Shown here piece after piece: positions 24,520 through 32,809 of a stretch of DNA of 57,791 bases. The translations under genes were made by a program, and so were the position numbers. Source of the stretch: Acrocarpospora macrocephala (lineage in GTDB: Bacteria > Actinomycetota > Actinomycetes > Streptosporangiales > Streptosporangiaceae); assembly GCF_009687865.1 (NCBI RefSeq), contig NZ_BLAE01000023.1:97918-155708 (forward strand), given 5' to 3'. The notes under the pieces were generated by a model. That model saw nothing but the letters and a program-made list of their open reading frames with translations. It was not told where the DNA came from and searched no databases. Position 1 is the stretch's first letter. Each line of letters opens with the position of its first letter.

Positions 24520-25791
24520 TCATCTGTGCAGGGAGGTGCGCGCGACCGCCGACCAGGCGTGGCAGGTGATCGCGAGCAGCAGCGCGAGATGCGCGGCGAA
24601 CTGGATCCCGGGCGTCTTCGGCGCGGCCAGTTCGGCGGCCAGGGTGACGGCGAAGAGCCCGAGCACGGGACCGTTGATCCCGCAGGACTGCAGAATGAGC
24701 GCGACCAGCACCGCGCCCCCGAGCGCCAGGTTGGCCGCCAGCCGGAGCGTCTCCGGCTGCGCGAGCATCCCCGCAAGGGCGGTGAGGGCGAGTAGCACGG
24801 CGAGATACCGGCCGAGCGCGCCGAACAGTTCGGCTCGGACGGCGCGCGCGAACCGCCGCGCGGTGGCGGTCCGGCCGAGCAGCAGGTGCCCGCCGCGCCG
24901 GAACCGGAACACCGCCCATTCGGCGGCGCCCATGCTCAGCGACAGCGGCACCATGGCCAGCGCCCCGTTCGTCCCCACGGCGAGCAGCCCGCCGCAGAGC
25001 GCCCCGAACAGGGCAGGGGGGATCGCGCCGAGCAGCCTCCCCCGCGTGACGGCCTTGGCCGAGGTGCGGCTGACGACTTCGGCGAGCACGACGGCCTCGG
25101 CGACGGAGAGCGCGCCCGCCGCCCAGACCGCCCACGGCGCGGGCCACCCGCTGGCCAGGTGGACCGCGCTCACCACGCACCCGGGAACGAGCACGGCCAG
25201 CAGCACCAGCTCCCCGTCGGCGACCAGGATCACCCCGGCCGCCAGCAGGTAGGCCGCCTGCCCGACCGCGAGCACGATCCCGGCCACGCTCGCCGAGGTC
25301 AGCACGCCGACCCCGGCGATGACGGGCACCAGCACCGCCAGCCCGAGCCGGAGCGCCCGCCGCGCGACCGCCAGCCCCGCCTCCCCGTGGCCGATCGCCA
25401 CATAGGCGAGATAGGCGGCCCCCTGCCCGTACGCCCATGCGAGCAGCAGCGAAACCACCAGCACGACCGTGGACCCCGTCACCGCCTGCGCCGCGGTGAC
25501 GTAACACAACCCGGGCAGCCCGAACAGGATCCCCCGGATGGCATGCCGCCCCGGATTCCCGTCCCACGGCGTGGGAACCTCCACCGTAGGCTCGACCGGC
25601 TTGCGCGGCACGCTCCGATACAGCGCCTCCGCGTACGCGAACACGTCCGAATGCCCGTGCCGCGCGGCGGCCTCGTCGGTCAGCCCGCCGAACTCCAATC
25701 CGGCCGCGATCTCCAGCGGATCGACCGCGTTGGCGCACAGCTCATGCACCTGATCGTCCACCGGCTCCGGCAGCACGGTGGGCGCGCTCAT
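24520..25791 (-). CDS. Polytopic membrane protein of the PelF-linked polysaccharide operon
   Basis: 423 residues. A cytosolic N-terminal domain of ~85 residues includes VDDQVHELCANAVDPLEIAAGLEFGGLTDEAAARHG. About ten to twelve hydrophobic helices follow. The gene overlaps the pelF stop by 4 bp (ATGA), so it is closely coupled. By position and topology it is the best candidate for the membrane partner or exporter role that PelG fills in Pel systems, but I see no PelG-specific motif. Its N-terminal domain recurs, as I recall, beside actinobacterial PelF genes, which I could not check here. Confidence 0.75.
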   Translation of the reverse strand: MSAPTVLPEPVDDQVHELCANAVDPLEIAAGLEFGGLTDEAAARHGHSDVFAYAEALYRSVPRKPVEPTVEVPTPWDGNPGRHAIRGILFGLPGLCYVTAAQAVTGSTVVLVVSLLLAWAYGQGAAYLAYVAIGHGEAGLAVARRALRLGLAVLVPVIAGVGVLTSASVAGIVLAVGQAAYLLAAGVILVADGELVLLAVLVPGCVVSAVHLASGWPAPWAVWAAGALSVAEAVVLAEVVSRTSAKAVTRGRLLGAIPPALFGALCGGLLAVGTNGALAMVPLSLSMGAAEWAVFRFRRGGHLLLGRTATARRFARAVRAELFGALGRYLAVLLALTALAGMLAQPETLRLAANLALGGAVLVALILQSCGINGPVLGLFAVTLAAELAAPKTPGIQFAAHLALLLAITCHAWSAVARTSLHR

Positions 25792-27170
25792 GCCGCCACC
25801 AGCCGCGGATAGAGCGTGCGAAAACTGTCCACGGCCCGATCCACGGTGAACAACCCGAGCGCGCGCTCCCGCGCCTCAGCCCCCAGCCGGTTACGCAGCT
25901 CGTGGTCATTGAGCAGGGTCAGGCACGCCTCCGCCATGGCCTCCGGATCGCGCGGCGGCACCACGAGCCCGGTCCCGGCGACGGCCTCCCGCACCCCGCC
26001 CACATCGGTGGAGACCGTCGCCCGCCCGGTCGCCATCGCCTCGATCAGCGTGTACGGAAACCCCTCCGAAATACTGGACAACACCACGACATGCCCCGCC
26101 GTGTACGCGTCCCGGATGTTGTCCACCCGCCCTTCGAAGGCGACCGGCAGATCCCCGGCCAGCTCCTTGCACCCGGCGAGATAGCCCTCCCGCCCGGCCG
26201 GAGTCCCGCCGAACACCCGCAACCGCGCCTCCGGCAGCTTCGCGTGCACCCGCCCGAAGGCCAGGATCAGCGTCTCCAGATCCTTGATCGGGTCAATCCG
26301 CCCGGCCCAGCTGAGCGTGGGCGCCTCCGGCTCGGACCCCGCCGGCTCGAACTGCTCCGGGTCCACGCCGTTGTAGACCGTACGCAACCGGGCCGGATCG
26401 GCCCCGCACCGCACCTCCCACCGGATGTTGAACTTGTTCCCCGGCGTGATCAGGCTCGCCTCCAGATACGCCGCCGCGCACAGCAGCCGCAGAAAGCTCA
26501 GCATCAGCGCCTTCACCGGCCACCGGTACGGCGAGTTCCGGAACCCCAGATACCGCTCCCGCAGGTACACCCCATGCTCGGTCAGCACGAACGGCGTCCC
26601 TTCGGTCCACTTCGCCGCGAACGCGGGCAGCACGGCGAGCCCGTTCGCCACCACGTGGGTGACGTCCGCCGCGGGCGCCGGGCGGAGCAGCGGGCGCAGC
26701 GAATGCTCGATCAGATCCACCGCCGTGACCGCGTCCCGCACGGTCGGCGTCACCCCGAGCCGCTCGAACTCGGCCCGCCGCGCCTCCCACACGTCCAGCA
26801 CGCAGCGCACCGAGGTCTCGCCGCAGAGCGGGACGCCGCTCTGGAGCAGCTCGCGCAGCAGCGCGCCGAAGCGGGCCGCCGACCCCTGCCAGGGGTCGAG
26901 CATCAGGTCGAGCATCTCGCGGAACAGCTCCTCGAAGCGTCTTCTGGTCCGGCCCCGGGGCGGGCGGCCTGGCGGCCCGCCCCACAGCGGGATGGGCGTG
27001 ACGGTGGCGTTGCCCGGCAGCTCCCAGGCGAGGCTCTCCCGCCCGGTGCCGGTGATGGCGTGCAGGTCGAAGCGATATTCGGGCATGCCGCGCACCAGCT
27101 GGTCGCACCAGACGCTGACGCCGCCGTGGTGGTGGGGGTAGGTGCCCTCGGTGACCATCGCGATGCGCAT
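25788..27170 (-). CDS. pelF: PelF-family GT4 glycosyltransferase
   Basis: 460 residues from ATG 27170. The start MRIAMVTEGTYPHHHGGVSV, followed by WCDQLVRGMPEY, is diagnostic of PelF (DUF3492 + GT4). GT-B fold landmarks: FVLTEHGVYLRERYLGF, VYNGVDPEQF, SWAGRIDPIKDLETLI and the donor-site SEGFPYTLIEAMATGRATVSTDVGG (E-x7-E). PelF is a cytosolic enzyme that joins UDP-GlcNAc/GalNAc units in the Pel exopolysaccharide. Here it lies between an exported deacetylase and a membrane protein, starting 5 bp after the former. Confidence 0.93.
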   Translation of the reverse strand: MRIAMVTEGTYPHHHGGVSVWCDQLVRGMPEYRFDLHAITGTGRESLAWELPGNATVTPIPLWGGPPGRPPRGRTRRRFEELFREMLDLMLDPWQGSAARFGALLRELLQSGVPLCGETSVRCVLDVWEARRAEFERLGVTPTVRDAVTAVDLIEHSLRPLLRPAPAADVTHVVANGLAVLPAFAAKWTEGTPFVLTEHGVYLRERYLGFRNSPYRWPVKALMLSFLRLLCAAAYLEASLITPGNKFNIRWEVRCGADPARLRTVYNGVDPEQFEPAGSEPEAPTLSWAGRIDPIKDLETLILAFGRVHAKLPEARLRVFGGTPAGREGYLAGCKELAGDLPVAFEGRVDNIRDAYTAGHVVVLSSISEGFPYTLIEAMATGRATVSTDVGGVREAVAGTGLVVPPRDPEAMAEACLTLLNDHELRNRLGAEARERALGLFTVDRAVDSFRTLYPRLVAA

Positions 27171-27175
27171 GGGTG

Positions 27176-29185
27176 TTACGGCAGCAGCAGCTTGATCGGC
27201 ATGAGCAGCGCGTTGCGCTGGTAGGCCGACAGCTCGCCCGCGTACGCGGAGCCGAACGGGCTGCTGCCCAGGTTGAGCAGGTTGGGGACCCTGGTCCCGG
27301 TGGGGGCGGTCAGCGGGACGTCCAGGTTGTCGGGGGCGGCCACGTAGACGACGCCGTTCTGGATGTAGCCGGTGACCTGGTTCATGTTCTGCTGCCAGAG
27401 CCGCATGCGCCGGATCTCGGCGCCGATGGCCGAGGTGCGCAGGTTCACGATGGGGGTGTTGGCCGAGAACAGGGTGCCGTACTGGCTGAACAGGCCGGTG
27501 AGCACCTGGTAGAGCAGGTGGTCGCCGGTCAGGTTGGACTGGTGGGCGTAGTGCGGCCAGGGCAGGCCGCTGAGCACGTGCCGCAGCGCGTTGCGCACCT
27601 CGATGGGGGCGATGTGCTGGGTCCAGCCGGTGGCCGGGTCCAGCGGCGGGATGCAGGTGGTGGTGGCCGGGTTGTCCTCGCAGATGCCGGATCCGCCGTC
27701 GGCGCGGCTGTTGTAGATCCAGTTGTACTCGTCCACCTCGTCGGCGACGGTGGCGACGTTGTAGAAGATGTTCATCGGGTAGCGCGGCACGGTGAACGCG
27801 CCGCCGACCGGGCGCTGCGCCGGGTCGCGGGAGGCGTCGCTGCCGATCCACTTCACGCCGGTGCTGTTCAGCGCCGGGGCCAGGTTGGGGTTGTCGACCG
27901 GCTGGCGGGGCTGCAGGAACAGGCCCGAGTGCTCGCCGGTGACCAGTTCGGTGGTGTCGACGGGGAGGCCGTGCTGGGTGGCGAACTGCTTGTTGCGGTT
28001 GATCTCGTCCTCGATGGTTGCCCGGGAGGTCCAGACGATCTGGCCCTGGGCGTTGGTCGCGCATCGCCACGGCAGGACCGAGTAGTCCTGGGCGCAGCCG
28101 AGGAACGGGTGGGTGTAGGTGTGGTTGCTCCACCGGAACCTGGCCTTGTTGGCCTTGAGGCTGGTCAGCAGCGGGTCGGCGCCGCCGTGCTCGGCCGCGT
28201 AGAGCGCGCTGCCGCCGCCGTTGTAGTAGAAGTCCAGCGTGAAGCCGCTGGTGTTCTGCCACTGGACGGCGGCGGTGACGTCGGCGGGCGTCATCCGGAT
28301 GCCGGTCTCCGGCACGCCGGGCGGGCAGTCGCTGGCCGGGGTGCAGTTGTTGACCGGGTCCCATTTGGTGTCGTCGCCGAGCACGTCGTCCACGTGCACG
28401 GCGAAGTAGTTGCGGTCGTAGCCGAAGTGCACGCCCTTGGTGAGCCAGCTGATGATCCCGTGGGAGATCATCTGGAACTGCTTCTGGTTCTGGTTGAACG
28501 CGGCGGTGACGACCATCTCGCTGCGCCCGTCGTGGGTGTAGACCCCGGCGAGTACGCCCTGGGTGGCGCTGTTCGGGACGGGCGCGGTGAGCAGCGGCTG
28601 GAAGCTCCGGCCGCCGGCCGGGTCGTCGGGCAGCGGCGTGGCCAGGTAGCCGTAGCTCTCGCCGACGACGGGCGACTCGTCCTCGAACGGCACCTGCCCG
28701 GCCAGGTACGGGAACGGGCCGCCGGGGACGACCGTGGCGGTCATGCCGTCCAGGGTTCCGGCGTATTCGGGATAATTCAGGCCGACGTCCGGGTAGGCGT
28801 AGACGTACGCGCTGAGCTGGCGGATGCCGAATTTCTTCTCGAAGTTCACCAGCGCGGTCATTTCCGCCTGATCGGTGAAGGGATTGGCGTTCGGCAGGAT
28901 CACGCCCTGGAACTTGGCCCGGTCGGACGCGCCGACCGTGTCGGCCAGAAATCCGGGGGTGATGATCGGCCGCCCGGGGCTGGTGAGATCCACTTTCTGG
29001 TACGGCACGCCTTCGGAGTCCATCGCGTTGGCGATCGCCTCGGTGGACGGGGTGCCGTCGGACACGAGCAGGATCTTCATATTGATCATTGGCTCGACGG
29101 CGTGGGCCGCGGTCCCGGGAATCAGGACGAAGGCCGAGGTCAGGCCGAGGACGGCCGGACCGAATCTGCGCACGAATGCCACCAT
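27176..29185 (-). CDS. Agd3-like (CE18-type) exported polysaccharide deacetylase
   Basis: 669 residues from ATG 29185 (or GTG 29182, which sits better behind AGGAGG at 29187-29192). A signal peptide runs to about residue 29 (AAHA). The N-terminal ~200 residues (MKILLVSDGTPSTEAI...) look like a binding domain of the CBM87 type found in Agd3. The deacetylase core shows YFAVHVDDVLGDD (His264, Asp266, Asp267) and SNHTYTHP (His355, His359), the metal triad pattern of CE4/CE18 enzymes. Fungal Agd3 deacetylates galactosaminogalactan; PelA does the same for Pel. The first gene of the operon, thus probably the furthest-acting outside the membrane. Confidence 0.82.
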   Translation of the reverse strand: MVAFVRRFGPAVLGLTSAFVLIPGTAAHAVEPMINMKILLVSDGTPSTEAIANAMDSEGVPYQKVDLTSPGRPIITPGFLADTVGASDRAKFQGVILPNANPFTDQAEMTALVNFEKKFGIRQLSAYVYAYPDVGLNYPEYAGTLDGMTATVVPGGPFPYLAGQVPFEDESPVVGESYGYLATPLPDDPAGGRSFQPLLTAPVPNSATQGVLAGVYTHDGRSEMVVTAAFNQNQKQFQMISHGIISWLTKGVHFGYDRNYFAVHVDDVLGDDTKWDPVNNCTPASDCPPGVPETGIRMTPADVTAAVQWQNTSGFTLDFYYNGGGSALYAAEHGGADPLLTSLKANKARFRWSNHTYTHPFLGCAQDYSVLPWRCATNAQGQIVWTSRATIEDEINRNKQFATQHGLPVDTTELVTGEHSGLFLQPRQPVDNPNLAPALNSTGVKWIGSDASRDPAQRPVGGAFTVPRYPMNIFYNVATVADEVDEYNWIYNSRADGGSGICEDNPATTTCIPPLDPATGWTQHIAPIEVRNALRHVLSGLPWPHYAHQSNLTGDHLLYQVLTGLFSQYGTLFSANTPIVNLRTSAIGAEIRRMRLWQQNMNQVTGYIQNGVVYVAAPDNLDVPLTAPTGTRVPNLLNLGSSPFGSAYAGELSAYQRNALLMPIKLLLP

Positions 29186-29567
29186 GCCTCCTATGGGGAA
29201 ATCCAGACATGTGCCATATCTACGGCCTTTTCCTATTGAAGGCGCGAAATGGCTATCTGGTGAGATCGCAAGGCATAGTTATAGCGGCGGATTCCTTATT
29301 GACGGGGAGCCTCAGAGAATTCAACTGCGGTTGACACCGTGACAAAATCACAGAACGTCGAATCGAATTCGGCAATTATGGGCATACCCCTGCGATTCGC
29401 GTTGGCACGCCAGGAAGTGGGGGTGCCAATTATTTCAACGCGAAAAATCCGGATATATGGCTGAGGCTCGGGCATGTGGAACGGTCCGCGCACGCGGGCA
29501 CCGCCCGGATTTAACGGACTTGTGACACGTGGCTACTTGCCGTCGGAAGCCCAGTAAACTGCTAAAT
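29186..29567. other. Divergent intergenic region between the polysaccharide operon and the GroES-like gene
   Basis: 382 bp with lower GC than the surroundings (stretches such as AAATGGCTATCTG, ATAGTTATAGCG, TTATTGACGG). It holds the strong AGGAGG site of the deacetylase gene (29187-29192, minus strand) and an inverted repeat TTGGCAC...GTGCCAA (29402-29408 with 29423-29429). Minus-strand TATAAC (complement near 29280) could be a -10 element for the operon, but I find no good -35, so no promoter is assigned. No gene is visible. Confidence 0.6.
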
Positions 29568-29888
29568 GTGGCCGACCCGAAGTTCGAGATCCAGATGCTG
29601 CACGACCGAGTCATGGTCAAGGTCGAGCAGGAGACCGAGGAACGACGCAGCACCGCGGGCATCGTCATCCCGGCCACCGTCAAGATGGAAAACCGCCTCC
29701 TCTGGGGCGAGGTCACGGGCGTCGGCGCCAACGCCCGCTCAGTCAAAGTCGGCGACAAAGTCCTGTTCAGCCCCGAAGACCAGCCAGAGGTAGAGGTCCA
29801 CGGCCAGATCTACCTGGTCATGCGCGAACGCGACCTCCACGCGGTCGCCACGCCCCAGACCGACCACGGCACGGGCCTCTACCTCTGA
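29568..29888 (+). CDS. Solo GroES-family co-chaperonin-like protein
   Basis: 106 residues from GTG 29568 (VADPKFEIQMLHDRVMVKVEQETEERRSTAGIVIPAT). The GroES fold signature is present: LHDRV, the mobile-loop region TEERRSTAGIVIP and VKVGDKVLF near the centre. No groEL is adjacent, and it ends in a tail TPQTDHGTGLYL that standard GroES lacks. A TAAACT at 29555 lies close to the start, so the message may be leaderless; I saw no good -35. It is an extra, non-operonic member of the family, with unknown partner. Confidence 0.85.
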   Translation: MADPKFEIQMLHDRVMVKVEQETEERRSTAGIVIPATVKMENRLLWGEVTGVGANARSVKVGDKVLFSPEDQPEVEVHGQIYLVMRERDLHAVATPQTDHGTGLYL

Positions 29889-29898
29889 CGGGAACTCC

Positions 29899-30834
29899 CT
29901 AGAGCCGGGCGGCTTCGCGGGCGTGGCGGGCGGCGCGGCGTTCTTCGAACTTGGTGGCCATGACGTCGAGTTGGGTCATGAAGGTGTTGAGTTCCTCGCG
30001 GGCCTTCTCGCCCTCGGCGTCGAGGCCGGTGATGTCGTTGACCTTCCACTGGCGCAGGACGGGGGCGAGGACCTCGTCGCAGTGGAGGCGGAGGTCATAG
30101 ATTCCGGCCATCGCGATCGTGACGGACTTGCGGGCGAAGCCCTGCATGCCGGCGCCGGGCATCTGGAAGGATTTGACCACGTCGGTGACGGCGCGCATGG
30201 TCTGGGACGGGGCGAGTTCGAAGGCCGCGCCCAGCAGGTTGCGGTAGAAGAGCATGTGCAGGTTCTCGTCGGCGGCGACGCGGGCGAGGATGCGCTCGCA
30301 GACGGGGTCGCCGGAGACCCTGCCGGTGTTGCGGTGGGCGATCCGGGTGGCCAGCTCCTGGAAGGAGACGTAGGCCAGCTGCTGGAGCATCGTGCCGTAT
30401 TCGGTGGCGAAGCCGGTTTCCATGTGCGTCATCCGGGCCCGCTCGAGCGCGGTCGGATCGACGGCGCGGCTGGCCGTCAGGTAGTCGCGGATGACGATCG
30501 CGTGGCGGCCCTCCTCGGCCGTCCAGCGGTGCACCCAGGTGCCCCACGCGCCGTCCCGCCCGAAGGTGGTGGCGATCTCGTGGTGGTAGCTGGGCAGGTT
30601 GTCCTCGGTCAGCAGGTTCACCACGAGCGAGACGCGGGCCGGCTCCGGGATGGTTGAATCCTCCGGACGCCATGCCTCCCCGCCCAGCACGCCGTCGAAC
30701 GTCCTGCCGTCACTATACGGAACGTATTCGTGCGGGAACCATTCCTTGGCCACTGCGAGATGCCGGTTCAGGTTCTCCTCGACCACGTGTTCCAGCTCCA
30801 CCAGGAGCTCAGTCTGAGTCAGCTCACGCGACAT
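29899..30834 (-). CDS. Acyl-ACP desaturase (soluble di-iron)
   Basis: 311 residues from ATG 30834, preceded by AGGGG. The di-iron ligands are all visible: TEDNLPSYH, EEGRHA (E-E-x-x-H), ATRIAHRNT and DENLHM (D-E-x-x-H), the FA_desaturase_2 pattern of stearoyl-ACP desaturases. It introduces a double bond in acyl-ACP, needing ferredoxin. Upstream (30860-30880) is AACCTACGCTACCGTAACTT, which contains TACG/CGTA half-sites and might be an operator. No desaturase-specific regulator is next to it. It ends 11 bp from the end of the convergent GroES-like gene. Confidence 0.93.
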   Translation of the reverse strand: MSRELTQTELLVELEHVVEENLNRHLAVAKEWFPHEYVPYSDGRTFDGVLGGEAWRPEDSTIPEPARVSLVVNLLTEDNLPSYHHEIATTFGRDGAWGTWVHRWTAEEGRHAIVIRDYLTASRAVDPTALERARMTHMETGFATEYGTMLQQLAYVSFQELATRIAHRNTGRVSGDPVCERILARVAADENLHMLFYRNLLGAAFELAPSQTMRAVTDVVKSFQMPGAGMQGFARKSVTIAMAGIYDLRLHCDEVLAPVLRQWKVNDITGLDAEGEKAREELNTFMTQLDVMATKFEERRAARHAREAARL

Positions 30835-31015
30835 TTCTACCCCTAACCTGCGAATTCACAACCTACGCTACCGTAACTTAGTGCGCCACACCCGGAGCGA
30901 ATTCACAGAGATCCGGGACCGTTCTTGTGGGACCTCGACTACGCCACGCTCAGTGAGCGAGCATATGCCGCACACACATCTACCCCTCCGTAATCGCACC
31001 CATTAGTCTTCGCGC

Positions 31016-31669
31016 ATGCCGAAGAAAGCGCGCTTCTGGATCGTCTTCGCCATCCTCATCCAGGCGCTGTGGAGCCTCCCGCTGGGCGCGTTTTTCGCCT
31101 ACCGCTGGCTGGTGCTCGACGACGAGGCCGCGAGCTTCACCTGCCGGGACGTCGACGGCCGGGTCGCCCACTGCCTGGAGAGCGAGACCGCGAACATGGT
31201 CCTCGCGCTCGTCTTCCTGGCCATCGGCTTCGTCATGCTGGGCATCGCCGTCACACTGGCCATCCGCTGGATCGCGCGCGTGAAGCGGGAGGACTACCTG
31301 CGGGAGCACGGCATCCCGGCGCAGGCCGTGGTGTCGAAGGCGCAGGCGACGTCGACGCGCGTCAACGGCCAGCCGGTCTACCGGCTCACGATCCAGGTGC
31401 CGGACGTGCCCGGGCTGGAGTTCCGCTACCGGACCATGACCCTGATCCCGCAGGGCGCCACGCTCACCGTCGCCTACGACCCGGACAAGCCCGACGACCC
31501 GGTCGTCCTGGACGACCTGCGCGCCGTCTCCGAGCGCCTGCGCTACCCGCGCAGCGACGTGGACGCCCGCATCCAGCGGCTCACCCAGCTCGACTCGCTG
31601 CGCGCCTCCGGCGCCCTCTCCGAGGAGGAGTTCGAGCGCCTGAAAGCCGAAGCGCTCAACCAGAGCTGA
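31016..31669 (+). CDS. DUF3592-like membrane protein with C-terminal SHOCT domain
   Basis: 217 residues from ATG 31016. Two membrane helices (about 7-30 and 60-85) flank a short outside loop with two cysteines. A beta-rich cytosolic domain of DUF3592 type follows (IPAQAVVSKAQATSTRVNGQPVYRLTIQV...AYDPDKPDDPVVLDDL). The final ~30 residues, IQRLTQLDSLRASGALSEEEFERLK, form the SHOCT module. Function is unknown. Its end overlaps the kal gene on the other strand by 14 bp. Confidence 0.85.
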   Translation: MPKKARFWIVFAILIQALWSLPLGAFFAYRWLVLDDEAASFTCRDVDGRVAHCLESETANMVLALVFLAIGFVMLGIAVTLAIRWIARVKREDYLREHGIPAQAVVSKAQATSTRVNGQPVYRLTIQVPDVPGLEFRYRTMTLIPQGATLTVAYDPDKPDDPVVLDDLRAVSERLRYPRSDVDARIQRLTQLDSLRASGALSEEEFERLKAEALNQS

Positions 31670-32030
31670 CCGGGACGACCACCACCCCGACCGCGGTGGT
31701 CGCCACGATCGGCGGCTCCAGCACCTCCGCGGCCGACGCCGACAGGTCCGGCCTGGCCCGGCAGACCACCAGCGCCTCGAAGGCCAGGGTCCTGCTCCGG
31801 TTGCCGACCCTGGTCACCTCGGCGCTCACCTCGAGCACGTCCCCGGCCCGTACGGCGGCCAGAAACTGCACGTCCGAATAGGAGGCGAACAGCCCTTCGT
31901 CCCCGTCCATCCGGATGCAGACCTCGGTGGCGACATCCCCGAACAGCCCCAGCACGTACGCGCCGTCGACCAGCGACCCGCCATAGTGCGCATGCGAATA
32001 CGGCACATACCGCCGATGTGTCACCTTCAT
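31656..32030 (-). CDS. kal: 3-aminobutyryl-CoA ammonia-lyase
   Basis: 124 residues from ATG 32030. A hotdog-fold protein starting MKVTHRRYVPYSHAHYGGSLVDGAYVLGLFGD, matching the Kal family in length and opening. Kal removes ammonia from L-3-aminobutyryl-CoA to give crotonyl-CoA, the last specific step of the lysine-fermentation route. The start overlaps the kamE stop by 4 bp. The operon context with kamE, kamD and kdd is what makes Kal more likely than a general thioesterase. Confidence 0.85.
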   Translation of the reverse strand: MKVTHRRYVPYSHAHYGGSLVDGAYVLGLFGDVATEVCIRMDGDEGLFASYSDVQFLAAVRAGDVLEVSAEVTRVGNRSRTLAFEALVVCRARPDLSASAAEVLEPPIVATTAVGVVVVPVSSG

Positions 32031-32809
32031 GCCGGGTTCCACGTGGGAATCAGCGCGGCCACCAGATAGCTGGCCACCTCGCCGGGCGTGGTCCCCTTCC
32101 CGAAGATCCGGTCCACCCCCAGGTCGGACGGCGTCACCGTGTCGAACCTCGGCCCGCCCACCACCAGCAGCGGCCGCCCGAGCCCGCCGGTCACCGACGT
32201 CGGGTACGCGTCCGCGAACGCCGCCGCCATCTGCTTGGTGTTGTGCAGGTGCGCGCTCTTCTGCGTCACCACCTGGGAGACCAGCACCGCGTCCGCGTTG
32301 GCGCCCTTGGCCCGGGCGACGAGCTCGTCCACCTCGACCTGGGCGCCCAGGTTGTGCACCTCGATCTCCCGGTAGTACTCCAGGCCCTTCTCCCCCGCGA
32401 AGCCTTTCACGTTGAGGATGGCGTCGATGCCCACTGTGTGCGCGTCCGTCCCGATGCATGCCCCCACGACGACCAGCTTGCGGGCGAGCACAGTCTTGAT
32501 GGCCAGGTTGACCTGGTTCGGGGTGAGCAGCGGGTATTCGCGCCCTTCGGGGACGACGATGCTCGCGTAGTCGATGAGGTGGGTGGCTTTTCCGTACACG
32601 ATGAAGAACGTGAAATCTGGGCCCATTGCCTTGGTGTGGACGACGCTGACCGGATCCAGGCCCATTTTTCCAGCCAGTTGAAGAGCGGCGGCGTCGGCGC
32701 GGGGGCCCTGGGGGACGGGCAGGGTGAAGGAGACCTGCACCATGGCGTCACCGGTCGTGTCGCCGTACGGGCGGATGATCTGCTTGATCGTGTCGACCGA
32801 GATGGTCAC
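32027..32809 (-). CDS. kamE: Lysine 5,6-aminomutase beta subunit (adenosylcobalamin-binding)
   Basis: 260 residues. The B12 base-off motif D-x-H-x-x-G is present as Asp122-Ala-His124-Thr-Val-Gly127 (GTDAHTVGIDAI). The lysine that binds PLP in this family is probably Lys135 (LNVKGFAG). KamDE moves the terminal amino group of D-lysine or L-beta-lysine to carbon 5, using adenosylcobalamin and PLP. It overlaps kamD and kal by 4 bp at each side, so the set is co-translated. Its need for B12 links it to the cobalamin importer at the left end of the window. Confidence 0.95.
   Translation of the reverse strand: MTISVDTIKQIIRPYGDTTGDAMVQVSFTLPVPQGPRADAAALQLAGKMGLDPVSVVHTKAMGPDFTFFIVYGKATHLIDYASIVVPEGREYPLLTPNQVNLAIKTVLARKLVVVGACIGTDAHTVGIDAILNVKGFAGEKGLEYYREIEVHNLGAQVEVDELVARAKGANADAVLVSQVVTQKSAHLHNTKQMAAAFADAYPTSVTGGLGRPLLVVGGPRFDTVTPSDLGVDRIFGKGTTPGEVASYLVAALIPTWNPA

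Noticed and set aside
27171-29210. One fused 1140-residue protein joining the glycosyltransferase frame to upstream sequence
   Set aside because: The upstream part is an alternative frame of the deacetylase gene and is rich in Arg/Pro/Gly; PelF starts cleanly at ATG 27170.
27173-29239. A 688-residue plus-strand frame opposite the deacetylase
   Set aside because: Low-complexity Val/Gly/Asp-rich translation, typical of the antisense of a GC-rich gene; the minus-strand gene has a signal peptide and catalytic motifs.
30860-30880. Strong TetR/FadR-type operator before the desaturase gene
   Set aside because: Only 4-bp half-sites (TACG/CGTA) are symmetric; this is too weak to list as a separate site.
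31656-32809. A B12 riboswitch or other leader element within the kam operon
   Set aside because: The kal, kamE and kamD genes overlap by 4 bp, leaving no room, and the gap before kdd lacks the cobalamin core seen at 2085-2205.
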